A DNA stretch of 64,000 nt from Terebella lapidaria (Eukaryota; Annelida; Polychaeta; Terebellida; Terebellidae): positions 26,534,165 through 26,598,164 of the forward strand of contig OX424564.1 in the NCBI GenBank assembly GCA_949152475.1, in the 5' to 3' direction. Position 1 is the first letter of the stretch. The number at the start of each line of letters is the position of its first letter. Positions 32,009 through 44,155 of this stretch are shown here, piece after piece. Below the pieces are notes generated by a model. That model did no database searches. It was not told where the DNA came from and saw only the letters and a list, made by a program, of their open reading frames with translations. The translations under genes were made by a program, and so were the position numbers.

Positions 32009-35000
32009 GGTACATTCATTGTGCAAAATTGCAATTTGCAAAGTTGCAATTCTTATAAAATTTGTTAATGGACCACAAATTCAAAGCTATCCATGGTGAA
32101 CTTTTGAGCTTCTTGTCCATTGGGTAGCCCAACATTGATTCCTATTACCCAGAGCACTATACTCAACAACTAACTAATAAGTCCCGAGAATGAATTTCTG
32201 CCACAAGTTGTTGTATTGTTCTTCAATGTCTTCACATGAATAAGTCCTCTTGTGCGAAACAATGACATACACTATACATACATATTAAGAAATAAAAATC
32301 ATTTATACAATTATACACATTCAAGTTCAAAGTTTTAGTCTTGCTTCTCATGGTTGGGGTCTTTATTGTGGGTGGTTTGCATCCAGTGCCATGTCTTACA
32401 TGATTATGTCCTCATGTCCGAAACGACGACACACAATGACAAATGCTATGTACACATATTATAGAATAAAAATAGTTTATCTAACAACACACATGCAAGT
32501 TCAAAGTTTTATTCTCGTTTCTCATGGTTGTAGTGTTTGTTGTGGGTTCTCTTTTGGTTTGTTGTTGTTTCTATCCAGCTGAAGGTGTCCTGGTAATGAC
32601 TTATTACCAGTCGAATTCTCAGCTCTGTGTTGCATTCTTAAATGCATATGCCCAGAATCTTAAGAATGAGTTCCTTCTCTCTTCTGTTGTTTTCTGGATG
32701 GAGATGTTTGTATGGCAAACCAACTGCATATTGGACAGATGAAAATTGCAGGATTATTTACTGCAGCTATCTGGTCGTGTATATCGGGATGCTTGTGCAA
32801 CATCACACACAGATTGCGGACTGGCGTAATGGATCGGAAGAAGACGTCGTTCATGGACAAAGGTTGGTGAGCCATATAACTGGATGATGGGACTGGATGT
32901 TGAGCACTTTTGTTTTGCCTTCATTGAGCTTAGATTGTTGGCTGTCATTCATGACTGTATATCCGCTATGCACTGGGTCCTGGATTTCCATGCATTGTCT
33001 TGTGACCGTGGTGAAGATTGGTTTTATAATATGTACAGCTGGAGATCATCAGCATACTTATGGTCCTCCTACAGAAGTAATACGATGTCAAGTAAAAGCA
33101 TTTATATGAATTTTAAACATTTAAGCGATCCATTTCATCTGAAACAATCACTTGCGGGACACATATACGCCTACCTACGTCTTCAATAAATTCCCACCAA
33201 CGATTGTATACAGAACGAGGTAACTTTAGTGATTTACGCAACATCTGAATTGGAGGATACAGGCTTTGTACTGCGAGTTTATGCGTTTTGTGATTTGACA
33301 TTTCGGGTGAGTGGCAGAAAAGTGTGATTAACGTTTAGCTGCCCTCGGTTATGTGCATTTTCCCTGGATGGGTCATGTACGGGCTCGTCCTCGGAGTCCA
33401 ACGAAATTACAATTGTTTCCGCCACAGGAGGGTGTGCTTACTAGTGTCATCTGACTCTGATTGATTAAACGGATTGTCCAAATCTGGTCTACAGAGGGAA
33501 CTGGCGTTTGGGTCCTGGCGCATGGCGTCATCACAGGTGGGGAAGAAGGGATTTGGAACATCAAGACGTGGACGTTTGTCAATGATGTGGTAGGTTTGGA
33601 TGAACTCAAGGATGCCTGGTAAGTGGTTCGTCCGTGTGTGTGATCTAAAATGACTTCAAAGTTACCCAAAGAGGTCCTGTTGATATGACGGAAGTGTGCT
33701 TTAGCGTGTTTCCACGCACCTTCAATCATGTTTTATGCACTTGTATAACCTGACCAGTATTAACGCTCTTATATCGCTGCAAAAACGTGTGTTTATGGAC
33801 AACCGTGAAGTGGTTTTACCCAAGGGTTTTTAGACTGACATCCGCTGCCCAACCATCGGAATAGATGGTGCTACTACGCCTAACGAATTTCATGAGTATC
33901 GCTAACAGGGTTTCGGAATCACTCCTATGTACAATGTACCTAAAACACCAGCAACCTCACGGACTCCCTCTCGACCATTCCAGATATCCAGGTAAGCCTC
34001 CTCCGACGGGGGTTTGCCCGCTGGTGCTTGGAAACCCTGCCAAAAACACTTCAATCGATGTCGATGTTACTGGAAAACTGTTGGTCTACAAGGAAATCGT
34101 CTGGATTTCTTTAATAAGTCCTGGACAAAATTCGCCCAATCGACAGCAGTTTTTTTTGTAATCCATCCCTGATCTTATGGAGCACCTGTGGAAGGAACTT
34201 CCCTCGGCAAACACCAGTGAAATCCCATAATGTCGGGAATTGGGAAATGGGATTTCTCGAAAAAAGAGTTGCACCGCAGGCAAAACTGGTGGTGCTTGTT
34301 CAATAGCCATCTATCTTTGATGCACGTATACACAAAGTGGCTGCTTTGTTGCGAACGTCACACCACACGTTTTCTCCCAGGAGCCGGTGGGATTGGTGCC
34401 ACGAAATCCAGCTGAACGGCTCCTTGAAGAACAGACCATGGAATGTCTATGTGTTGGACAAATCAGTGAAACTGAGGTCATTTACCTCTGATTTGCTTAC
34501 ATCAAAGCTGCCTGTTCTCCCAGCCATGTTGTCTCCGAGGACGGTGTGGAAAGGCAAAAATAAGACAATTAACTCTTTAACCTTTTATGTGTAGTGCAAC
34601 AACATACAGCTTATTTTCCTGCCTTCTTATAATAATGCGTCTCCCCATTGAGATAATCATGGCAATTTTATGCCACATTATATGCAAACAACTTATATTG
34701 GGCTCCTAGCTCCACCCGGTCGAACAAATGGGAAAAGTGCATGATTGTAACGCTCGTCCCCTGTGTGGCATAATCCATTTAAAATTGCTCAGTCGAGAAA
34801 TACACGAGGATTCAGCCCGTTAGCAAACACAAATTCCTCCAGTAATACTCAAAGTGTGTGTGATATTTGCATTCCAAAAACTAGCCCTATCTCCGCGGCC
34901 ACTCCTCCAATGATATCTTGTATATGTGTCCACAATAAATAGATTTCCTGATTTTGGTTTGTATATGCCATCGCCATGTACGTACAGTTGACACTGTATT

Positions 35001-35775
35001 ATCTCTCCTTTATACATGTATACTTGACAATTCCGAATAATCATTGAGAAGGGACTACTCGTCCAATAAACGAAGGGCGAAAGGGTCGATTGAAGGATGA
35101 AGGAAATAATTTACCACCCAACTCACAGTTCGAGAATGCATTATATAAATTTTAACCAACAAATGGTAGATGCTTTCATTTCCATAATTTTTGTTCTCTC
35201 ATTCTGGTCATGATACTTTCTAGTCACTATCACTTTTTAAAAAATGCGATGGGGAGTCCATGTGGGACCTCATTATGGCATCTCGTGATCTCGAGGAGGG
35301 GGTATATTAGCATTTCCCCTTCACTTATTTGTGGCACAAGAAATGAGACTCAGTATGTCTTTGGGCAATCTCTTATTTGTTCGTTGCAGTATTTCACGTT
35401 CTTTAGTGTGTTTCAAATTCGTTACTTCGTAAAAACCGCGGATTAAGAAACTAAGCAAATGAGGGATTACGAATAAAATGTGCCATCAAAGTGTGCCGTC
35501 AATTTCGGTTCTGAACAAGTTGAGCCCAAAATGCCGTTGAATTTTATTCATTCATGACAGGAGGTTCTAGTGACACTATTGTGGAAACATCCATCTTTGT
35601 GCCCCATGACCTTTTTTTGAAACACTGACTTATGCATTGGCTTGTAATGGAAACCTTCCTTCAGCATTACCTTGTGAATAGAGGGACATTTATCTGAATA
35701 CGATTTGAACAACACATGTTTGTGGTTGGTTCAGATTTTGGTAAGCCCTGGATGAGTGCCACTCTGTTTGTACAT
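32009..35775. repeat. Tandem module copy M1
   Basis: It begins GGTACATTCATTGTGC and ends GTTTGTACATTAATTGTGC. It aligns with M3 (40220 onward) in its first 1.2 kb, with M2 and M3 through the Merlin relic, and again with M3 at 34.8-35.5 kb. Its interior has Merlin transposase on the minus strand and unassigned minus-strand frames such as SMNDVFFRSITPVRNLCVML (32875-32660). Confidence 0.75.
33373..34595 (-). pseudogene. Merlin (IS1595/ISXO2-type) transposase relic, copy 1
   Basis: Minus-strand landmarks run from an N-terminal part (SFIDLSNT, EPFSWISWHQSHRLLGENVW, then CDVRNKAATL) to the zinc-ribbon-like region (ASKIDGYC), a weak WIFG-type block, a TL..L stretch with IYSDGWAAD (a catalytic aspartate block) and MIEGAWKHAKAHFRHINRTS (the catalytic glutamate helix). 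This is the DDE layout of Merlin/IS1595. Blocks lie in more than one frame, so it is inactive. It is the only one of the three copies with the SDGW and EGAWKHAK blocks. Confidence 0.72.
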
Positions 35776-35779
35776 TAAT

Positions 35780-35972
35780 TGTGCTACGGAAAGCCAGTGG
35801 GGACATGGGAATTGGGTATTGGGAACTCCACATTATTAAACCATGGCTTACTACGGAATACATATAGCTAATATACGATGGAGACTTGGGTATTGGGAAT
35901 TTTGTGATATATTAAACCATCCTTTACTACTATACCCAATTCCCATGTCCTCACCGGCTTTCCGTACTGTGC
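35780..35972. mobile_element. Foldback MITE, about 193 bp, copy 1
   Basis: The left arm GGAAAGCCAGTGGGGACATG plus GGAATTGGGTA and the right arm, complement GGAAAGCCGGTGAGGACATG plus GGAATTGGGTA, flank an AT-rich core. A near-identical copy sits at the same module position at 46353-46533. Target duplication was not determined. Confidence 0.75.
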
Positions 35973-36436
35973 CATATATACCAATTGCTATTTTATATAA
36001 ATTGGTTATGGATGATAAAATTAAAGCTTTTAATGGTGGGAATTTTTATTTTCCTGTCCATTGCGTATCCCAAAATCGATTCCAATTACCCAGGACACTG
36101 TACTCAACAAATAAATGGTCCCCTGAATCCAATTCTGCCATAAGCTGTTGCCCTGTTCTTCTGAAATCATGCTTGTCTGTTTCGTATCCAGTACCATGTT
36201 CTCACCTGAATATAGAATTCAAAGTATTTCATTATATACATTCAAGCTCAAAGTTTTTGTCTTGTTTCTCATGGTTGTATTCTTTCTTTTGGTTTCCTTC
36301 TTGGTTTGCTGTGGTTCCAGTCCAGCTGATCGTGTCTTGGTAATTGGATAAAGTTAGTTTATTGCCAGTCAAATTCCCAGCTCTGTCTTTGATTCTGAAT
36401 GCATGTGTCTAGAATTTGGAGAATAACTTCCTTCTC

Positions 36437-37233
36437 TCATCTTTTGTTTTCAGGATGAAGATGTTTGTATGGCAAAGCGACTGTAGTCTCGATGTAGTTT
36501 GTAGCTATCATTCCACGTCCTTGTACTGTACTTTGGTATGCCATAAGAATAATACCATACATACAACATGTAAACACCATTCTTTGTTCGAGCTGACATT
36601 GGACATACCTCGTCATCCATGTGTCAGACACGTAGTTCATCAGCTCCTGTAGGGCATGTGTATCAGCGCGTTGTGCCAGCTGATCAAATACTGGCTGAGT
36701 GTGATTGTGTGCAAGCATTGGAAAGGCTATCATGTTCCATATGAAGTTGAATACGCCATCGTGCCGAAGGTAAGCCGTACGCAGAACCAAATCCTGGACC
36801 TTTCGCCACACAAGTGGAAGTGGAACATACTACCTTGAATATCGTCAACATCTGGGAAGACGCTGCGTAGAGCACCCCACTAACATGAATATAAGTACAA
36901 GGGTATTTGATTAAAATAAGGTACATCTATTGATTGTGTGATGGATTGGATTGATCAGATTAATTGACCTATTTAGTGATGATCTCACCAGATTTAAATG
37001 AATCGCTCAAACTCTGCATTCGTCGAGTACCAACATCAAAGAGCAAATTCCTGGGATGCTTCTCCCCGCATACGTTCAGCAGTATGCGTTAGGAGAGCAG
37101 ACACCGGCAGGTTCGAGAGGTGTTGTAGCTGTAGCATTACGTCATCAACAATGTCGCTCGCCGATCGGAGTGCTTTGACCTGAAATATACATGTGGTGTT
37201 TGTCGTAATCCTATTCATAGTTACTTCATGCAA
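36437..37233 (-). pseudogene. Mutator-like (MULE) transposase relic in M2
   Basis: Minus-strand blocks: ALRSASDIVDDVMLQLQHLS in the first frame, then ALRSVFPDVDDIQGSMFH, VWRKVQDLVLRTAYLRHD, FDQLAQRADTHALQELMNYV, SDTWMTR and a degraded ATNYIETT. FP...I.G..FH..Q.VWRKVQ and L..Y..DTW are characteristic of MULE transposases. At least one frame change separates the FPDVDD and VWRKVQ blocks in this copy, and the catalytic DDE core upstream is absent. Confidence 0.72.
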
Positions 37234-38639
37234 TCATGATAGTCAAGAACACGTTATATTTTAAAGGAGGACTTCCTATCAAATTTAAACGCAATTTGGT
37301 AATAAATTAGTTCACACACATGAGGGATTCATTCAGATGACTTCAAAATCGAAGAAATTATATATTTTAAAACTACTATCGAATGTAAGATCAAGAGAAA
37401 CTAAACTAGCGGGCCACGCCCTCCAACTGGGGAGAATGAATGAGTAGCAACTGATGACGTCATTGTTTTGATGATGCCTCGGGCTACGGAGCACTTCCAG
37501 CATCTTTGGTTCCAGTGAAGTGAGCCGCCTGTCGAGGCATCTCTCAAAACAATGAGGTCACAGAAATATACGTCATGTTTGACGTTTCTATCAGCCATGC
37601 ACTGCAGTGTGGAAAAAACTTGCAGATTTTCGGTGTTTCTGATGATATATACTCTGTACGTGTTTGTACTGAACAAATATATGCATATTTCATATGTGAA
37701 CGAAGCTTCGAGTCTTCCATTCAAATGCATTGGAATATATTTGCTATATGGAAGTTTTAACGGTAAAACCATGAGTTGAAGCCAATACACATTGATAGGA
37801 GAGTCCTCCTTTAATGTGATTTAGCACTTTCACACTTCCACCATGCAGATGTTAGACTAGTCTTCGCAATTAAACTTTGTGTTGCTTCTGAGAGTGCAGT
37901 GCTTTTTAATTGTCAAATTATACGTTCACACTTTCGAGCCTCTCGCTTCAGTTTTCAAAGCGAGTCATTGTACCAGGGTGAGAAATGTCTTTCAATAAAT
38001 GTTTTATATTTCATTGAGGATGGATGTCGACCAATTCAATCGGCACTCCATTATGTGGATCCTGAGTGCAAGTTCTGATGACTTAAGATCATTCCTACAC
38101 TTGCTAATGTCGATGGTTTCAGAGAGAGTCCAGATGTTGTTAATCAGGTTATCGGACGTTGTGTCATCAGAAATAAACTGGTTGGTGATTATAAGGTCAA
38201 GCAAGTGACCTATCAAGAAGGTTGGAACTAACTGAGTAAGGCATGCTGACTCGAGTGTAAATGTCAATCTATTACCACCAATGCAGCCAAATTTTGATGA
38301 TTTTAGTAACAACCATAAAATACAACAATTTGCAATAGAAACAAAGCCCGACCAATTACTTGATCAAAGGCACACTGCGTCATCAGGGGCAGACAGTTTG
38401 ATAAATGTAGCGTGTTTCCACGCACCTTTAATCATGTTTGTATGCAAATCTATAACCTGACCGGTGCAACATTTTCAGATCGTTGCAAAGAAGTGTGTTT
38501 ATGGACAACCCTAAAGTGATTTTACTCAAGAGTATAATGCCTGTAAGTCACGTGGCGTTACGGTGTGATTCTGGTGGCAAACAAACATACACCTTTTGTG
38601 CTACCTCAATAATTTGAGTTCTACTCATATTGAACAAAA

Positions 38640-39278
38640 CGCAAATGCCGCCCAACCACTTGATCATAGATGGTGCTACCACGCCTAACGAATTTGATGA
38701 AAATCGCTAAGAGGGTTGCATCACGCCTATGTACCGGAAACACCAGCAACCTCCCTGCTTCCCTCTACATCATTCCAAATATCCAGGTATGCCTCCCCCG
38801 ATGTAGGTTTCCCTGGTGGTGCTTGCAAGCCCTGCCGAATGAACTCTCATCAAACTCGATGGCTCCTGAAACTGTATTTCCACAAGGTAATCGTACATGT
38901 ATTTCTTGAATAAGTCCCGAACGAAATTCGCTGAATCGACAGCAGTTTTGTTTGTAATCCACTTCTGATCTTATTGAGCACCTGTTCAAGGAATCTTAAG
39001 CAATAGCCATCCATCTCTGATGCACGATTACACAAAGAGGCTGCTTTATTGCAAACGTCACGCCATGCGTCTTCTGGTAGGAGCCGGTGCGATTGGTGCC
39101 ACGAAATGCAGCTGAACGGCTCCTTTAAGAATAGACCATGTAATGTCCAGGGGTTGGACAAATCAATGAAACTTATGTTATTTACTTCAGATTTTCTTTC
39201 ACCAAAGCTGTCTGTTCTCCTGGCCATATTTTCTCCGAGGACTGTGTGTTGAAAGGCAAAAAATAAGACAATTAACAC
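38640..39278 (-). pseudogene. Merlin transposase relic, copy 2 (N-terminal half)
   Basis: It shares SFGERKSEV, NISFIDLSNPW, EPFSCISWHQSHRLLPEDAW, RDVCNKAASLCNRASEMDGY and, near 38780, a TWIFGMM block with copies 1 and 3. The catalytic C-terminal half is not present in this module. Confidence 0.68.
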
Positions 39279-41199
39279 TTTAACCTTTTATGTGTATTGC
39301 AACAACATGCAGCTTAATTTCCCGCCTTCTTATACAAATGCGTCTCTCTATCGAGATATAAAAAGCAATTTTGCGCCACATTATACGCATACAACTTATA
39401 TTGTGCTGCCGCCTTCATCCGGTCAAACAAATAGGAAAAGTGCCTATAACGCTCGTCCCCTTTGTGGCATAATCCCTTTAATACTGCTCAGACGAGGAGT
39501 ACACGAGGATTCAGCCCGTTGACAAACACAAACTCCGCCAGTAAAACTAGCTCGAAGTGTGTGATATTCGCGTTCCAAAAATTAGCCCTATTTCCGCGGC
39601 CACTCCTCCAATGATATCTTGTATATGTGTCCACAATAAATAGATTTCCTGATTTCGGTTTGTATATGCCATCGCCATGTACGTACAGTTAACATTGTAG
39701 TATCTCCCCTTTATAATGTATACTTGACAATTCCAAATAATCATTGAGAAGGGACTACTCGTCTGATAAACGAAGGGCAAAAGGGTTGAGTGAAGGGATG
39801 AAGGAAATAATTTACCACCCAACTCACAGTTCGAGAACGCATTATATAAATTTAAACCAAAAATTTTGCGTGTCACTTGGATGTTGTACATCCTCCAGGA
39901 TCAACTGCTCATGGCCAGCAAATTTGAATAGATGCTTGGCAGCACATGTGCAACGGGATCGATTGATGTGAAATCCATGAAATCTGTATTACTCATATAG
40001 TAACTTACCATTTTGCCCAGGATATCGTGTCCCACGATCTGGTTTCGAAACACTGACTGCTAGTAGTTCCAGGCTTCTGCAATGGTTTGTTTCTGCAATA
40101 GAAACTTTCCTTCAACATTAGCTTGTCAATTGAGTGAAATTTATCTGGAAACGGTTTGAACAACACCTGTTTATGGTCTATTCACACTTTGGTAAGCCCT
40201 AAATGAGTGTCGCGTTGTTGGTACATTCATTGTGCAATATATTGCAATTGTTGTTTTTATAAAAATTGTAAATGGACCACAAATTCAAAACTATCCATGG
40301 TGAACTTTTGAGCTTCTTGTCCATTGGGTAGCCCAAAATTGATTCCTATTACCCAGAGCACTATACTCAACAGCTAACTAATAAGTCCCGAGAATGAATT
40401 TCTGCCACAAGTTGTTGTCTTGTTCTACAATGTTTTCACATGAATAATTCCGCTCGTGCGAAACAATGACATACACTATACCCACATATTAAGAAATGAA
40501 AATCATTTGAACAATTATACATATTCATGTTCAAAGTTTCAGTCTTGCGTCTCATGGTTTGATTCTTTTTTATGGGTGGTTTGCAATCAGTGCCATGTCT
40601 TACATGATTATGTCCTCAGGTCCGAAACAATGACACATAATGAAAATAGTTTATCTAACAACACACATGTAAGTTCAGAGTTTTCTTCTCGTTTCTCATG
40701 GTTGTAGTGTTTGTTGTGGGTTCTCTCTTGGTTCGTTGTTGTTTCTATCCAGCTGAGGGCGTCCTGGTAATGACTTATTGCCAGTCGAATTTTCAGCTCT
40801 GCGTTGCATTCTTAAATGCATGTGCCCAGAATCTTAAGAATGAATTCCTTCTCTCTTCTGTTGTTTTCGGGATGAAGATGTATGTATGGCAAACCAACTG
40901 CACATTGGACAAATGAAAATTGCATGATTTATTTACTGCAGCTATCTGGTCGTGTATGTCGGGATGCTGGTGCAACATCACACCCAGATTGCGGACTGGC
41001 GTACTGGATTGGAAGAAGACGTCGTTCATGGACAAGGTTGGTGAGCCATATAACTGGATGATGGGACTATATAACGAATATATACAGAACGAGGTAACTT
41101 TGGTGATTTACGCAACATCTGAATCGGGGGATACAGGCTTTGTACTGCGAGTTTATGCGTTTTGTGATTTGACATTTCGGGTAAGTGGTAGAAAAGCGC

Positions 41200-41949
41200 G
41201 ATTAACGTGCCCTCGTTTAGGTGCAATTGCCCTGCATGGGCCGATATGGATTCCCACAGAGGTCCTGTTGGGCTCAAAGTTCTGGTGGCATCACGCCTAT
41301 GTACCGGAAACACCAGCAACCTCCCTGCTTCCCTCTTCACCATTCCAAATATCCAGGCCTCCCCCGATGTAGGTTTCCCTGGTGGTGCTTGCAAGCCCTG
41401 CCGAATAAACTCTTATCAAACTCGATGGCTCCTGAAACTGTACTTCCACAAGGTAATCGTACCTGTATTTCTTAATTAAGTCCCGAACGAAATACGCCGA
41501 ATCGACAGCAGTTTTGTTTGTAATCCACTTCTGATCTTATGGAGCACCTGTTCAAAGAACTTTCCTCGGCAGACGCCAATAGGAATTGCATAATGTCCGG
41601 AATTCGGAAAGTTGACCCGCATGCAAAACTGGTTGCGCCTGTTACCACATCTGAAGCAATAGCCATCTATCTCTGATGCACGATTACACAAAGTGGCTGC
41701 TTTATTGCAAACGTCACACCACGCGTCTTCTCGTAGGAGCTGGTGCGATTGGTGCCACGAAATCCAGCTGAACGGTTCCTTTAAGAACAGACCATGTAGT
41801 GGCCAGGGGTTGGACAAATCAATGAAACTTATGTTTTTTACTTCAGATTTTCTTTCACCAAAGCTGCCTGTTCTCCTGGCCATATTGTCTCCAAGGACGG
41901 TGTGTTGAAAGGCAGAAATAAGACAATTAACACTTTCATGTGTTAACAA
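41200..41949 (-). pseudogene. Merlin transposase relic, copy 3
   Basis: The longest intact N-terminal reading of the three: SFGERKSEV, EPFSWISWHQSHQLLREDAW, CDVCNKAATLCNRASEIDGY, CFRCGNRRNQ (zinc ribbon-like) in one 157-residue frame. The frame 41394-41026 then has EAWIFGMVKREAGRLLVFPV and HRRDATRTL, matching the WVFG..ER..G...V..R...TL segment of Merlin transposases. Sequence after TL departs from copy 1, so the SDGW and E-helix blocks are lost. Confidence 0.72.
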
Positions 41950-42843
41950 TTAACACCTTTCATGTGTATTGCAACAACATGCAGCTTAATTTCCCTCCTT
42001 CTTATGATAATGCGTCTCCCTATTGAGATATAAAAAGCAATTTTGCGCCACAATATACACATACAACTTATATTGTGCTGCCGCCTTCATCCGGTCAAAC
42101 AAATAGGAAAAGTGCCTATAACGCTCGTCCCTTTGTGGCATAATCCCTACAATGCTGCTCAGACGAGGAGTACACGACGATTCAGCCCATTGACAAACAC
42201 AAACTCCGCCAGTAAAACTAGCTCGAAGTGTGTGATATTCGCGTTCCAAAAATTAGCCCTATTTCCGCGGCCACTCCTCCAATGATATCTTGTGTATGTG
42301 TCCACAGTAAATAGATTTCCCGATTTCGGTTTGTATATGCCATCGCCATGTACGTACAGTTAACATTGTAGTATCTCCCCTTTATAATGTATACTTGACA
42401 ATTCCAAATAATCATTGAGAAGGGACTACTCGTCTGATAAACGAAGGGCAAAAGGGTCGAGTGAAGGAATGAAGGAAATAATTTACCACCCAACTCACAG
42501 TTCGAGAACGCATTATATAAATTTAAACCAAAAATTGGTACACGCTTTCATTTCCATAACTTTTCTTCTCTCATTCAATCATGATACTTATATTACTTTC
42601 TAGTCACTATCACGTTTTAAAAAATGCGATGGGGAGTCCATGTGGGACCTCATTATGGCATCTCGTGATCTCGAGGAGGGGGTATATTAGCATTTCCCCT
42701 TCACTCATTTGTGGCACAAGAAATGAGACTCAGTATGTCTTTGGGCAATCTCTTATTTGTTCGTTACAGTATTTCAATCCCTCACGTTCTTCAGTGTACT
42801 TCAGATTCTTTACTTCGTGGAAAGCCGCGGATTAAGAAACTAA

Positions 42844-43649
42844 AGCCCCAGTCCCACCTACCCGGACGGTGACCCCGGACTAGCCACGGACTGATCCGGG
42901 TCTTATCCGTGACAATCCAGGGCAGTCCGTGAGTGGTCCGGGACGGTCCGTGAGTGGTCCGGGACGGTCCGTGGCTAGTCCGGCTGATTTTGGAAAAAAA
43001 CGCTGGATCCGGGACAGTCCGGGAAGCTCCCCGGCACTTTTAAAATGTTTAAAACTGCCGGGGCCATCCGGGACGGTCCGGGAGGTAAGGCAAATCCGTG
43101 TTGATCTAGGCCAGTCCGAGTTTTGTCCGTGGGTGTACCGTGGTGGTCCGTGGCTCATCCGTGACTGCACCGGGGTGTATAGTCAGTCCGTGCCTACTCC
43201 TGGACGGTCCGGGGTGTTCCGGGATAGTCCGGGAGTTAGTCTTAAATGTCCTGGTACTCCGGAAGTACACCGGGAGTCTACCGTGTCTGATCCGTTGTAC
43301 TCCGGGGTGATCCGTGGCTCATCCAGGATCATAGGGTCCAAAAAGGTATAAAAGGGACTTAAAATCAGAACCTCTGCATCAGTTTTTCAGGAGACTGTTC
43401 GTGGCTTTTGTTCGTGGCTCGTCTGTGTGTATTCCGGGTATATGGAACCATGAAAACAATTTACATTTTTGGCACATTTAATTACTTTTATCCGGGGTGA
43501 TCCGGGATGTTTTGTCCGGGACACAGTCCGGGTTGGTGGAACTGGGGCTTTACATTTTTGGCACATTTAATTACTTTTATCCGGGGTGATCCGGGATGTT
43601 TCGTCCGTGACTAGTCCGGGACACAATCCGGGTAGGTGGGGCTGGGGCT
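42844..43649. mobile_element. Non-autonomous PIF/Harbinger-like element, 806 bp, rich in TCCGGGA/TCCGTGG motifs
   Basis: The left end AGCCCCAGTCCCACCTACCC and the right end, complement AGCCCCAGCCCCACCTACCC, form inverted repeats of about 23 bp with one mismatch. The trinucleotide TAA flanks both sides (42841-42843 and 43650-43652). The related module M1 has the unoccupied sequence AGAAACTAAGCAAAT at 35447-35461, which confirms the insertion and a 3-bp TAA duplication as used by PIF/Harbinger elements. The interior is filled with repeated TCCGGGA, TCCGTGG and GGTCCG motifs. The right-terminal 95 bp or so is duplicated (ACATTTTTGGCACATTTAAT at 43463 and 43553). Confidence 0.85.
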
Positions 43650-44155
43650 TAAGCAAACGAGGGATTATGAATAAAGTGTGCCGTCAAAGTGTGCCTTCAA
43701 TTTCGGTTCTGAACAAGTTGAGCCCAAAATGCCGTTGAGCTTTATTCATTCATGCCAAGACGTTCTAGTGACACTATTGTGGAAACATCCGTCTTTGCTC
43801 GGATAATTTGAACGGTTCACGCGTGTATCACTGCTGTACGACCTCTATGACAAACTGCTCATGAACAGCAAAATTGATTATACGCTCGGCACGCGTGTGT
43901 GAAGGGACCGATTGGTGTAAATTCTGTGTAAACCTTCAACACTCACAATAGAACTAACCATTTCCCCAGTATATTGTGCCCCTATACCTGGTTTCGAAAC
44001 ACTGACTCATGCATTGGCTTGTAATGGAAACCTTCCTTCAGCATTACTTTGTGAATAGAGGGATATTTATCTGAATACGATTTGAACAACACATGTTTGT
44101 GGTTGGTTCAGATTTTGGTAAGCCCTGGATGAGTGCCACTCTGTTTGTACATTCA

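Larger units (their letters stand above)
35776..40219. repeat. Tandem module copy M2
   Basis: 35777-38407 is nearly identical to 46347-49029 (M4), with scattered substitutions and small indels. 38407-40219 instead follows the second half of M1 and M3. The mosaic match pattern fits tandem duplication with later unequal exchange. Confidence 0.85.
40220..44155. repeat. Tandem module copy M3
   Basis: It begins GGTACATTCATTGTGC and runs to TTTGTACATTCA, where a Chapaev-like element is inserted. It matches M1 at both ends and M2 through the Merlin part. It carries an 806-bp Harbinger-like insertion at 42844 that M1 lacks. Confidence 0.78.

Noticed and set aside
35843-36343. Plus-strand 166-residue frame repeated at 46338-46904 as a conserved gene
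   Set aside because: Its conservation is explained by recent duplication of the whole module; the frame has no motif, and part of it is the foldback MITE.
42929-43351. Plus-strand 140-residue Gly/Pro/Ser/Arg-rich frame as a structural protein
   Set aside because: It is a translation of the TCCGGGA/TCCGTGG motifs of the Harbinger-like element.
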